Positions 11,641 through 23,059 of a stretch of DNA of 64,000 nt are shown here, in pieces. The notes below the pieces were generated by a model. That model was given only the letters and a program-made list of their open reading frames with translations, did not search any database and was not told the origin of the DNA. The first letter of the stretch is position 1. Each line of letters begins with the position of its first letter. This stretch comes from Anoplolepis gracilipes (Eukaryota; Arthropoda; Insecta; Hymenoptera; Formicidae). Location: contig NC_132973.1 in the NCBI RefSeq assembly GCF_047496725.1, positions 3,385,233 through 3,449,232 on the forward strand. The letters run 5' to 3'. The translations under genes were made by a program, and so were the position numbers.

Positions 11641-12080
11641 AGATTCTTCATTCAAAAATAAAACATTTTTCGGAAATTAAAAAGCTTAAATTTCTTTAAA
11701 ACATTCGCATTAAATTAAATATTGATTAAATAGAAAAATCAGATATATTTCTTTCAAAATAAGATGAAAGAAAAAAAGAACTAGCACCACATTTCGCTAT
11801 TGTTGCAAAAAAAAAAAAAAAATTAAAATTTAGACTTTAAACAAGTTATTAATATATCATTATGAAAAAACTATTATATTGATATTATTATAATTTTTAA
11901 ATTAGAAGTATTTTTTTAATATATAATTCTTATACATCAAAAATATAATTATTTTTAATACTGATGATATTAACATGTTGTGAACAAAAAAACGAAAATA
12001 AATGACTAGAATAAAAATTAAATTATAGGAAATAATATTTAATCTTGCACACTTTTTAATTATTTATTTACCGGAAACTT

Positions 12081-12600
12081 ATAATATAAAATGTACTGTG
12101 ACGCGCGGTTCTATTTACTTTCGATCACCCGAAAATGGACAATGGTTATCCCGTGCACGATCATTAACGATTCAGCACAAACCGGAGAGAAAATTTCACG
12201 ATTCCGAGGAATGAAAGAGAATCGGATACCAGTTCTGGAGGGAACGCTAATGGTTCTATATCAAACACCGGCCGGCCATTTAACCGCGCAGAAACTTTCA
12301 TAGAGTTTCATCATTAATCTCCCGTGAAGTCCTCTCGTGTGTAAACAGCTTTATTGGCAGCTCCGAGAAAACAGATTCCGTGACGGTGCGAACTAAGCGA
12401 ATTGCAAAATTTCACGGAAAATGTTGCGCGAGTCCATCGACTGCAGATGCCACATGCAGGTGAGATCCGCATCAGTCATCCATCGATCGAACGTTTAACC
12501 TTTCTTGCGCGTTCTCGACAATCCTAAATGGAAAAGCTTCGTAGACGAAGAAGGAGGCAGCTGGTTAAAGAAACTTTCACGGCTAATGTCAGAAAAGATC
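12081..12600. promoter_or_regulatory. Candidate regulatory island
   Basis: A complex, CpG-containing block between AT-rich stretches. It contains a CAGGTG E-box at 12457-12462 and a GGCCGGCC word near 12268. There is no coding resemblance. Confidence 0.25.
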
Positions 12601-12950
12601 GTTAATATATTTTTGAACTAATTTCATTGGCACCTTATACTTAAGCTCAAGTATAAATTGTTATCAAAATATTTAGTCTCAAAATCATTATTTAAAATAT
12701 AATTAATTTCTTTATTTAGTTAACAATTATGACAACAATTATTAAAACAAAAAAGTCTGCTACTCTTGTTCTTTTGCTTAGGTTCTACATTATATTACCA
12801 ATTCTGAATAGCACAAAACATTTTCACCACTTTTTCAGAAAATAAAAAATTCACCACTTTTTCATATGTATAATTTTTTTATATTTAAAAAAAGCGCTTG
12901 TAAATTCAAACTTATAATATCTTTTTTATATACATAAAATAGTCAAAACT

Positions 12951-13300
12951 AAATGACGAACAGCGCATTTGTCGAGTGTCAAATTTGATGCACTGGTAAT
13001 GACTGAGATGATTCGCGGGACACAAGTCGGTGCGAATAAGAGGAATACAGAAGATACGGGGGAGTTTTTCGAGTAGTAGAATGGCATCGGGGGAGACATG
13101 TCGGAAGGGATCGAATCGCGTTTCCCCTCGATTGACGACGCGCGTAACGTCACCCGAGCGACATATGGCCGCCGCTGATTGCACCGCGCGGTTTCACTTT
13201 CAACCACGCTCGGCGTACCGCGAGAGCGCGGTTTCGTATTCGTGATAATGAGCCGTTTTGACCCTCCTGTAACCACCCTAGCTCGAATTAATACCCCTCT
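12951..13300. promoter_or_regulatory. Candidate regulatory island
   Basis: A CpG-rich block containing a CATATG E-box at 13162-13167 beside GGCCGCCGC. It is sharply bounded by AT-rich DNA on both sides. Confidence 0.25.
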
Positions 13301-13900
13301 ATGTTTCTTGAATAAGTATTTGATGCAAAGAGAATTTTCTTAAATTTTCTGATTATTTTAAAGTTGATTAATATCATTAATATATAGATATTATATTTTA
13401 AAAACTAATTAAAATCTCTTCTTTCATGCTGTTATATCTTTGCATCAAAAAAGTTCTATCTAAAACAACTGAAGAAGATATTTAAATTTAATAGAAATAA
13501 ATATTAATTTATAACCTATGTATTATTCTTAAAAAAATTATTTTGTCATTAATTATTTTATATAATCATACAAATAAACATATATATAAATATATATAAT
13601 AAATTATTTATTTACTTGTGCAGTTCTATTTTTCTTTATCTATTATAGATATAATTTGGAAACCAATATTTATTTAGTCAGCGCATAATAATTAAGAAAA
13701 TTTACTAAAATAGTCTTATCATGAAAAAAATTATTGTTAACAAATATGAATAGAATCCTTTTTTTCATTACTAAAAACTTTGTATGATTATAATAAAAAA
13801 AAGTTAAGTATTCTTCAAAGTTCAAGAATACTATTTCTGTGCTTCTGCATTGATTGTAACGCAATAAATTGCGCGAAAGAAAAATTACGATACTATCAAC

Positions 13901-14190
13901 GATATATAGGCCGTCCGCAATAATGAGAAACTCCTCACGCACGATGGGGTGTTTCGAGGCACCTTCGTGTACGAAGGGCGAAGAAAGGTACTACAAGGGT
14001 GGCTGTTGCCCCCTGGGGAGCCTATTGTCCGGAACACCCTGATTAAAAACCCATTCCTCGGTTCTGCGCTTTAACCGGATGTTCAAAACCGAAATCCCGA
14101 GACCGTTGTTCGATTTTCAGCACTCGCAAAAAAGAAGCTTCGTAAAGACAGGATTATTATTCAAGAAGCCCGTCATTATTTAATTGCTGC
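13901..14190. promoter_or_regulatory. Compact candidate regulatory island
   Basis: About 250 bp of complex sequence between two AT-rich blocks. It includes a near-palindrome with arms CCTTCGT and ACGAAGG (13962-13977, GT spacer). Confidence 0.3.
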
Positions 14191-15590
14191 AATCTGAATA
14201 CGTTAAGTAAATTTTCAACTTTTTTACACACATTGTATAAATATGCACAGAAGATACAAAAGAAAAAACGTATAAGAAAAACACATTTATCTTTAGTATG
14301 TATTATACGCTATTGTTTGTAAGAATTTTAAATGTATGTATTTAAAGGAATGAAACAATTAAAACAATTAATCTTAATAGAGCTGTAAGATAAAATATAT
14401 AGAAATTAGCTATAAAAAAAAGGAAGCAAACTGTAAATTTATTTCCAATATGCAAATTTTAATTTCTTGCTAAAAATTAAAAATTGAATGTAATTCATGT
14501 CAAATATTCATTATATAACTATTGTTAATAACAGTACATTTGTTATTTCAAAAATATACTTTATATAAAAACTGTAATAACATAATTTAAAAAAAAATTA
14601 TCTTAAAACAACCGTCTTCAAAATAAACAAAAACCCGATAAAATGGTTACTATTTATCTTCTGCAGTTTAACATGGTTTTGCACGTTTAATTAAATAATT
14701 AAAGATAAATAAAACACGAACAAACAGATATTATTTACAATGTGCAGCTACATATATCGAAGACGGCAAGATAGTCGATGTATAATAATAACGCGAGGCA
14801 AAAGGAATACGAGCCACTCTGACAGTACATAGTACGGTTGCGAGGCATGCCATACGTTAATTCTGGCGATAAAGCGCAATCTGTCTGATCGACGCGACGA
14901 TCGCGCGTGATTATGATTGAGGATGATTAGCCGGAGAGAGAAGAGCGAGGTGAAAGAGAGAACGACGCGGAATCGTTGTTGCGTCAACGCAACCCGTCGA
15001 AAGCGCTCGCCATCTACGGACGTCATTAGTCTCGTTGACACCCCTCGGCAAATAATTATCGGCGCCTCTCACGGTAGCCTAGCCTCCTTTGACTCTCGCA
15101 TTATATGCATCGAGCTATTATTTCATATCGGAAAATGATGCTAACTACTGTGACGTTTTTTTTAGAGTCAATATATGAAACAACTGTAAAAATACTCACA
15201 GAATTTGCATGGATGACACTTATCAGATGGAACGGCAGGATGACAAATAATAATTGGTACTTGGCTGTATAATGACTGGTATCTATATATAAAAAATAAA
15301 AGAAATAATTTAGATTAGTTTATAAAAAATAAAAGTTATACATTATACAATCTTTTATGCGTGTGAAGCGATAATGTAGGTATTAATATAAACTGTTATC
15401 ATTGTTAATTTTAGCAGCAAAGTTTTTTATTTCGTCGTTCTAGAAAATTTATGAATATTATTTTCTTTACACAGATAAATCTTTTTAACTAAAAAAAGGT
15501 GCAAAATTGTCCGAGGAAATTATTAATAATTTTAATAATCTCTTCCTATAAAGTATATCAAGATGAAGAAGTCTTCCCGTGGAAGTTTAT

Positions 15591-16340
15591 TGGTAGATTA
15601 TATGTACGACGGCAAATTACATCTAGATAACATGGCATGGGTTGTCCATACGCATATTACTATATGGAAAATGTTCGCGTTACATGTTCCATAGTAATAA
15701 ACTCATGATCTCGTTAACCAGATTAATGAGCACAGTCCGCGATTACGTTCTCGCTTGTACGCGCGGTCTTCGGCAAGAGAGTACTACCGGTACTAAAGTT
15801 CACAAAGACTTTCGAGCAAAGTCTGGCGAACAGCTCGCACGATAAATTCCATTACTCATTGTGGCCGATCGTTAGTAGATACATCGCATGGCCGTTCGCG
15901 CGAGCACGGTATTAAGGACGGCGGCCCTATTTGTGGAGAGGCGCGAAGAGCGCGGGTCCGGCCCGCTGTAATTTGCATCTCGATTCAATTCCGGCTGGCA
16001 TACCTCAAGGAGAAAACTTGTCCATCATTAGGTGTCCGAACGTTACTCGTTAACGTCGGACGCTGATGAGCGTGCTGGTATCGATTGGGTCCCGCGAGAG
16101 TGAGAACGCGGCAGAGAGAGAAAGAGAGAAGGACCCGTGCGATAAAAGGTACGGCGCGCCATGTAAGATTGCGGCAGAGAAATATTAACGAACTACCAAG
16201 AGAGGCTGACAGTAATGCTCCTTTAGGATCGCGTACGGCCACGCATTAACGACAGGTGTTGCGATGCGACCTGACCCCATCCATGAAAATTTGGTTGTCG
16301 ATCGATCGCGATCACGATCGTGCATGAGTTTCTGCCAAAT
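15591..16340. promoter_or_regulatory. Candidate regulatory island with an octamer site
   Basis: One of the longest complex islands. It carries a POU octamer ATTTGCAT at 15971-15978, CpG-dense sequence from 15880 to 15970, and a purine-rich GA stretch near 16112-16132. The left arm of the large inverted repeat starts 46 bp beyond its right edge. Confidence 0.35.
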
Positions 16341-16385
16341 AATCATAGTTTGCAAATCGTAGTTAAAAGAGAATTTCAAGTCAAT

Positions 16386-16564
16386 GTAAAAGAGATATTG
16401 TCTAACAACTAAAATTTCCATATTATTCAACATTGCGATAAAATTTTAATCTTTGCTCAATTTTCCCTTCCTGTCTGAATTATATTGACATATTAATAAT
16501 TTCAAGAAAATTTGAATTTTTTATTAAAAAATATCTTTATATATAATTAAACATAATCACATAC
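16386..16564 (+). repeat. Left arm of a 179-bp inverted duplication
   Basis: The sequence from GTAAAAGAGATATTG to CATAATCACATAC recurs in reverse complement at 18145-18323. By eye there are six substitutions and no gaps over 179 bp (about 97% identity). Similarity stops abruptly at both ends. No target-site duplication was seen. Confidence 0.9.
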
Positions 16565-18144
16565 GTAATAATTTACGTAAAATAGCATTTCACTACTTTG
16601 TATAAATTAATTTATAATAAATTTATTCATTCTCTCTTCTCTATTAAACATTGAAGCGCGTATAGCGATAGCTGCGTTAACGGTGAATTTAATGGACGTC
16701 ATTAGAAAATATCTATGATTTCGCGATTATTACGCGTTTATGTGTGATTTATTATAGGTGAGAAATCATGAATAAGAGACCTATCGCCGCGTAAAGGATA
16801 TCGATGTAGCATGCAATAAATAATTAGCGTAGCGCAGCCGGTATCGTAAAATAGTTCGACGCAGTTAATTAGGCAGCCGTGTAATTGATGAGGGGCGATC
16901 GTGTTCGAGCGCAAAAGCTTCTTGGCGTTTCGCTCTTCGATTTGCTGCTTCCTTTGACTGACGCGCTTGTCTGTTCGATTTTAACGGCTATTGAGGACGA
17001 CATTCTTGACTGATTCAGTTTTCCTAGCGTTACCGTTATTTTTCTGCAAACAAACAACTTTAATAAATTGAATGTTTCAAATGAAAAATCATACGTATAG
17101 TACATTTTTCAAACAATTTAATAAAAATGCCATATCTTTTTCTAATTTTTTCTCCAATTTATTACGTTTAAGTTAATTTTATTAGGTAAAATTTAAAGTT
17201 ATTCTCTATATTTTTAATTTCAAATTATAATACATTAAATATAATATAAAATATAAAACATTTTAGAAGGATATTGATAGTCTGAAACGTTTCGAGTTAA
17301 CTAATCGCTCTATATAACAATAAATATATCCCCATTTAAAATTTAAAGAAAAATCCCCTTATTTCTGATATGTTTAAACGTGATTACCGTAAAAAAGATA
17401 TTATATTATATTCGTTGCAGCGTCCATTACAAAGTCAATAAAACTCGTCGAAGCCTAAGAGACATTTCGTCGGTCAACCCTTCGTCGTTCGCCACAGTTG
17501 CCTCGTCCGAGTATCTTCGGCAGTATTTCATAATTAGTTAGACAATGGCGACAAAGACTCGTGACTGTAACAAAATCCCCTCCTATTATTCTTTCACCGC
17601 GCGGGAACGCAATACGCGCGCTAGTGTTTTTCTGCTCCATGAATCTTTTAGTCGAGCGCGCTCGACGACTCACCAAACCCGGCGGGGACGCTTCTCTCTG
17701 CACCCCTCGAAAAATGGTAAGCTGATTCAGTTGTTTACTGTCTACCTGTTCACCTGTGCGACTAGAAGAGATCTTGCACAAAAGCTAAATTAGATGCAAA
17801 GAGAAGCGATGAGCGTTAGCGCGTCGCACAAGAGGATGCGCATCTAAAAACAAGCGTAAGCACTTGTATCTTTTTTCGAGCACGTAACTCTCTCGTCATC
17901 TGAAGAGTCAAGATGATTTGATATAAAAGAAATACTATTTACACGAATTGCTATATTTACAATTAATTTTGATAATAAAATCGTAAACTAATAAAAACAT
18001 TTCAGAAATTTTTTTGTAATTTTTTTGAATAAAATTAAGCGATAAAACTTTGAAACTTAAATTATTGTAAGAAACAAAATATCCGCAAAATAGTTTGCTA
18101 AACTTTGGAAATTTTATTTTTAGAATATAACTTTATTTAAAATG

Positions 18145-18323
18145 GTATGTGATTATGTTTAATTATATATAAAGATATTTTTTAATGAAAAATTCAAATT
18201 TTCTTGAAATTATTAATATGTCAATATAGTTCAGACAGTAAGGGAAAACTGAGCAAAGATTAAAATTTTATCGCAATGTTGAATAATATGGAAATTTTTG
18301 TTATTAGACAATATCTCTTTTAC
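18145..18323 (-). repeat. Right arm of a 179-bp inverted duplication
   Basis: The reverse-complement partner of 16386-16564. The two arms enclose 1,580 bp that include complex, apparently single-copy islands, so the unit is not a simple MITE. Transcription across it would yield an RNA with a 179-bp near-perfect stem. Confidence 0.9.
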
Positions 18324-18470
18324 GTATAAAAGAAAATTCCTGAAACACTAAATATAATGATTATTTAATTCTCAGAAAGTTCGAGAAATAATACCTGCCG
18401 CTGTCATATTAGATAAAAAAATATTTAACATTAAATGTAATACACTTGCTTTAATGCGTGCATTTCGGCA

Positions 18471-18940
18471 TAAGAGTTTGTGACATGATCAAGCGTTTAG
18501 GATAACGTAAGCAGTACTTCCCCGTCAACGAGAACAAGCGCGTACACAGGGAAGCTGGTAGCTGGTTTTCGGCGCAAGAGGTCATCGCGCGGTCGGCTCT
18601 TCCTTTGAGAGTGGCGAACGTTAATCAGTCGGCAGGACCGAGAGGAGAGAAGGAGCACGGCACCGGGAGATTAATTAAGCCGTAATTACTGGACAGCCTC
18701 TCTAGTTGCTAATGGGCAACCCGATATCCGTGAAAGGCTGCGTAACACCGCGTGAATAGACGGCCCGACCGCTGACCGTCAGCCTCGCCAATGATTATTG
18801 AGCCCGCTTCGATATATCAGCGAATATTCTGAAAAGCATCTGCGATCCTCTTTCTCCTCCTCCCCGTCTCTTCCCTCTCGCGGTTCCTCTCTCAATTGAT
18901 CGCGCGCAGAGTTCTTAACTGAAAAAATTCTTCTTACATC
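18471..18940. promoter_or_regulatory. Candidate regulatory island with an RFX-like palindrome
   Basis: Complex sequence with an AGGTCA half-site near 18571, closely spaced TTAATTAA and TAATTA words at about 18670-18690, and GTTGCTAATGGGCAAC (18705-18720). The last resembles an X-box, but its four-base spacer is longer than the usual one to three. Confidence 0.35.
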
Positions 18941-19390
18941 CTCCAATGAAAGTCGATAATAATTTCGAAGAGTACAAATTGCGATGCAAGAAACGGATGT
19001 AATTTAAACAAAAACCGGTATGTTTTTTCGATACTGATTAACGCGTCAGTTGTGGGGCTTAAAAAAATATTACTTCATTTATCTTTAAAACTCTAGGATT
19101 GTACGTACATTATGTCTTCTGATCTATATTGTGTAAAATTAAAATTTTAGAAATGATCACATTATATTGTATGGAAGTACAAAACAATATTTCCATTTTA
19201 ATAAAATTATTAGAAAATTGTCATACACTGTTGTTCTATTTAAAAATAATTTAAAAATGCGATAATAAATTATTGCAAAAATACTATTATATGATATTAA
19301 ATATATTTTATATATATATTAGTTTTACATAATCTTATTAACAATCAAATCAATGTATTAAAGTCAGAATTTAATCAGAATAAAATCGAG

Positions 19391-19970
19391 AGATTCCTGC
19401 GAATAACCTCATGGTCGAGGGCAAAAACATGAGGGAGATCGATTATCCTTAAAGGAAAGGAGGGAGAACGAGGGCCCGTAGGCTAAGAGAAGGGACCGTG
19501 GGTCCCTGTAGCGGACAACGACAGCGGTGACGACGAGATTCCGAAAGGTAATTACTCTGTGCTATGTATAAACAATGGCGCCCGTGCCCCTTGTTGCTCG
19601 TGAGAAACAAAACCACGGTCAGTCCGTGCGCGCCAGGTGAGGCCCCAATGGGCTGTTCTGTGCATATACCTGTCCGCGGTAACTGATATGCCCGAAGGAA
19701 GGGGGAAGAGGAGGAAGATGAGACGACGGGGGCTGCCAGTTAGGCCGCGGAGATTATGCCTTTAACGTCTCGTGCAATGAATTACATAAGCATTAATCAG
19801 CAGGGTGGCCCGAGACCCGGCCAAAATCGCCCATAACCGAAACAATATGCCGGAGAAAAGAAAAACGGCTTGCTGGCTGGCAGTTTCCGCTCGAACGATC
19901 TCGTGGCTACTTTCTAGTGTGCGACTTGTATTTTCTTGATTTATGAAAATTGCGTAGCTAGAATTCCGAC
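19391..19970. promoter_or_regulatory. Candidate regulatory island
   Basis: A long stretch of complex CpG-rich sequence. It contains a CAGGTG E-box at 19634-19639 and TTAATC at 19793-19798. There is no coding resemblance in any frame. Confidence 0.3.
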
Positions 19971-20080
19971 TTGTCGGTTATATTATTTATATAAAAATAA
20001 TAATAAAATAAATATTAGCGAGACAATTTTATTTAAAATTATAAGTTATTAAAGTCGCTAGTATTTGATTATAAACAACG

Positions 20081-20220
20081 GGTTAATTAAAAACGACCTG
20101 ACTAGCCAAAATTATTCAATTTATTTACACGACGTTTCGACCATATGGACAATTTTATTTCGCAACTTTTGCGCAATTTTATCATTTTAAAAGTGAAAAA
20201 GTTGAATCAATTAAAAATTA
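20081..20220 (-). repeat. Probable transposable-element fragment with a TCGAAACGT motif
   Basis: On the minus strand, CCATATGGTCGAAACGTCG (near 20130-20150) is preceded and followed by AT-rich sequence. It shares the TCGAAACGT word with the core of the foldback element at 21.5 kb, which suggests a related dispersed family. No terminal repeats were found here. Confidence 0.4.
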
Positions 20221-20400
20221 ACATAGTTAATCTTATTTTGATTAATGTATGTATATTAGCATAAATTGTTAGTATTATAAAAAAAAATAATTAATTAGTT
20301 ACTAAACCAAAAAGCGTGGCAAACTATTTTTATGACAACTATCAACATAATAATATTAAAACAATAATTTTAACACAAAATTTATTCGTACGTAGAAAGA

Positions 20401-20860
20401 AAAGAAACATTTCTTTCTTTCGTGCTATCCAGAAGTAGCCAGGCGAAATCGACGAGAATCCAATCCCGGATCAAGTGACGAAGCGGTACGCGATAATACG
20501 CCCTGGTACGGGGCCCATCTTTGCTTTCCCTTATTGCGCTCTCGTTTCTTTCCCGTTTGGCTGCATCTCCCGGCCGTTAAATATTCAAGGGAACCATTCC
20601 GCTGCTCTCTCACTGTAGCACGAGAGGCCTACGCCCCGGCTGGCAACAATGAAAACGGTTGCATACTAACCACCCACACGTTAATCGTCAATCCTGTTAA
20701 CGTCGCCGACAGGGCGGGCGCCTCTCCCGTGCCGAGGGATCATCCCTTAATCCGTTCATTCGCATCTCTGCAGCCCCTGAGAGCCACCTACACCCACATG
20801 TACTACGAGCGAGTAGCTTCGAAGCTTGCACCCCAACATTCGTCGCATCCCTCTTGTGTT
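20401..20860. promoter_or_regulatory. Candidate regulatory island with SOX- and Gli-like words
   Basis: Complex sequence with ACAATG (20646-20651) and AACCACCCA (20668-20676), one mismatch from the Gli/Ci consensus GACCACCCA. A CT-rich tract follows at 20861-20901. Confidence 0.3.
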
Positions 20861-21211
20861 TTCTCACTCTCTTTCTCTCTTTCTCTCTGTTTCTCTTTTT
20901 CAGCTCCAATCTGCAGTTTTCTCCTTCCATCTCTGGTCTCTGGCTCTGTGGCCCCTCACCCCTGTTCTTCTTCGGTGTATAAGCACGTACGCGCAAACGC
21001 GTACCATGACATCGACAATTCGTATTATTTACGCAATCTCGCGTGTATACAGAAGCGCTCGAAAACACTTGTCGAATTCTTTGCTTCAATTCAAATTTAA
21101 TTTTTCCAGACTAACGATGTTGATAGTTATCGAGTTTTAAGTGATTAAACAAATGTGAACAATTTTTAATACATTTTTGTAAATAAAATTGAGTATGAGC
21201 TCCTTAACAAT

Positions 21212-21742
21212 AAATAAAGAGATAGTAAAAAGGCAATAGGTGCGAGGAGCTTTGATTAGCAATGTGGGTTAAATTCTCCAATTCTATTAATGTGTCAGAA
21301 AATTATATTGATAATTAGTTTATATAAAAAAACATCACTATTAGAATATGATCGAACAATTCAGATTAGTGACATCATGTATTCGTGTAATGAGCGTTAA
21401 CTTTCATTCCGACAAAATAGCAACCGATCTAATTTTTATCTTATGTTTTAATTATAAACCGACGGCATGTTATTATTGTTTTGCGATTTGACTTTGCGAT
21501 TATAAACATTTCAAGATTTTACTACATAGTAATTACGTTTATTTCATGCGTTGCGCTGAAGAGGATCCGAATACGGATCGAAACGTTCACGTATTTTATT
21601 TCAATATCAATTAAATAATTTACTAATGTACTAATTATCAATATAATTTTCTGACACATTAATAGAATTGGAGAATTTAACCCACATTGCTAATCAAAGC
21701 TAATCTTCTCGCTCCTATTGCCTTTTTACTATCTCTTTATTT
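21212..21742. mobile_element. Foldback (MITE-like) element with long inverted arms
   Basis: The left arm 21212-21319 and right arm 21630-21742 are reverse complements over about 108 bp. They are near-identical except around the GAGGAGC segment, where the right arm carries a few extra bases. The core of about 310 bp encodes nothing. Near its right end is CTGAAGAG, a hairpin, then GAAAC (21556-21584). No target-site duplication was recognised. This may be a non-autonomous DNA element or a piece of a Penelope-like or retrozyme-like element. Confidence 0.8.
21556..21592 (+). ncRNA. Hammerhead-ribozyme-like core motif (tentative)
   Basis: CTGAAGA (21556-21562, matching CUGANGA) is followed by an extra G and a six-pair hairpin GATCCG / AATA / CGGATC (64-79). 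GAAA follows at 21580-21583, then CG-TTCA-CG and TA. This is the order of a type I hammerhead with a very short helix III. However, the extra G after CTGAAGA must bulge, and I find no convincing helix I between the flanks. Probably degenerate, or a look-alike. Confidence 0.25.
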
Positions 21743-21845
21743 TTGTAAATATTTAATAACTTTATATTAATTATGCTTTATTAATTAATGCTTTATTTTA
21801 ATTTTTATTTGCGATTTATCGAGATATTATACTTTCTGAACAGAG

Positions 21846-22020
21846 TTTTAAGTATGCGTAAAAATTATTAGATGATTTATTAAACAAATTAGAGTGGAGA
21901 GATCCCGGTATAATACGGAATTTCATTTTTTTTTCAGTGTCTCAAGCGATTTAATTTGTTCTAATTTTTACGCATAGAACTTTTTGTAGAATTCTCAAGC
22001 GTTTAAAATCTAGCAAGAAT
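21846..22020. repeat. Imperfect inverted repeat plus dispersed repeat copy
   Basis: TATGCGTAAAAATT near 21853 is mirrored by AATTTTTACGCATAG at 21963-21977. The right part, with GTAGAATT(C/T)TCAAGC and (G/T)TTAAAATCT, recurs as a diverged direct copy at 22525-22600. A small repeat family, not identified. Confidence 0.5.
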
Positions 22021-22422
22021 ATATAATATTTATAATCATGGAATATACTATCATATATATGTACATGCAACAAAAGCACGCAAAGTTTTTATTCAATAAT
22101 ATTATATATATAAACATTATATACAAGTATTACGTTTTACGAAGGAATCTTGCAATTATTCAAATATTTTTAAACACAAACAAATACATGTTCGTTAACA
22201 ACTAATAGAATAATATAATATATAATTTATCATCTTTATAGTATGTACAGAAGGGGTCATTAAGGCCTTGACACATTAAACTTATGTAAATATCGGAATA
22301 TATATATGTTTTTTTTTCATTTATGATGTAAATATAAAGTATATAAACGTATTGATATGTGCATAAATTTATTTTCAAATGCATTAATGATGCCTTTTGT
22401 ACATAATTAATTTATTATAAAC

Positions 22423-22463
22423 GAGCGGAGATGCGAGCGGAGATGCGAGCGGAGATGCGAGCG
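22423..22463. repeat. 12-bp minisatellite, 3.4 units
   Basis: GAGCGGAGATGC is repeated three times exactly, followed by GAGCG. Confidence 0.95.
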
Positions 22464-22524
22464 TCTGACTTATAATTACTACTTATGTCTGGCATCTCAG
22501 ACTAATTTGTGTAATTAATATTCT

Positions 22525-22600
22525 TAAAATTTTAACGCCTAGAGCTCCTTGTAAAATGTATTGTAGAATTTTCAAGCAGTTAAAATCTGATAAGAAATAC
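22525..22600 (+). repeat. Diverged direct copy of the 21961-22020 repeat
   Basis: It shares the ACGC-TAGA, TTGTAGAATT-TCAAGC and TTAAAATCT-AAGAA blocks with 21961-22020. Confidence 0.5.
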
Positions 22601-23059
22601 TAAAAAAAATCGTCAAAGAAAGACACCTCGTGAATGTCTCAATTTGTCCTGAGCTTTTTTTGTTAATCAAAACTATTTATTTAAGAATCAAGAACTCAAG
22701 CTGTTAAAATTAAATCCAGAACTCTCAATAATTAATGAGGCGCCAGTTTCCCGCACACGGCTGACTGTTTACAATATAAGAGAAAAATGACAAAAAACAT
22801 AATTTTCGAAATAATACCTGGATCCCTGAATCCTAATAAAATTCATGAGGTTTCTCTGATTTTTCCAAATACAAACGAAATCTTTGAAAATTCCAAGTTT
22901 TCCATATTTTTCCAAAGACTAGACACTTTACAAACGTTTGTTCATTACACGATTCACTCCTTATGCGCCGATATCTGGTTTGTAATCAATCGCGACCGAA
23001 AGAACAATATGCGAACATTTCGGGCCGATTTTACAGGATTATCGGGATAACGATGTGAA

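Larger units (their letters stand above)
5561..16340. other. Upstream non-coding block 1, no gene recognised
   Basis: AT-rich stretches with nothing recognisable: 5561-5870, 6441-6710, 7271-7900, 8641-9055, 9311-9780, 10871-11130, 11641-12080, 12601-12950, 13301-13900, 14191-14740 and 15141-15590. Complex islands: 5871-6440, 6711-7270, 7901-8640, 9056-9310, 10030-10220, 10401-10870, 11131-11640, 12081-12600, 12951-13300, 13901-14190, 14741-15140 and 15591-16340. No reading frame here resembles a known family. Whether this is intergenic or a 5' intron of svp cannot be told from sequence alone. Confidence 0.6.
16341..22740. other. Upstream non-coding block 2, repeat-rich
   Basis: AT-rich stretches with nothing beyond the listed repeats: 16441-16650, 17110-17400, 17930-18140, 18331-18470, 18941-19390, 19971-20400 and 21081-22740. 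Complex islands: 16650-17060, 17410-17900, 18471-18940, 19391-19970 and 20401-20860. This block holds the two clearest inverted-repeat structures of the window. No transposase or reverse-transcriptase frame was recognised. Confidence 0.6.

Noticed and set aside
22787..23050. 87-codon frame starting MTKNIIFEIIPG
   Set aside because: The underlying DNA is repetitive TTCC/TTTCC-rich sequence, more like a degenerate repeat than a gene.
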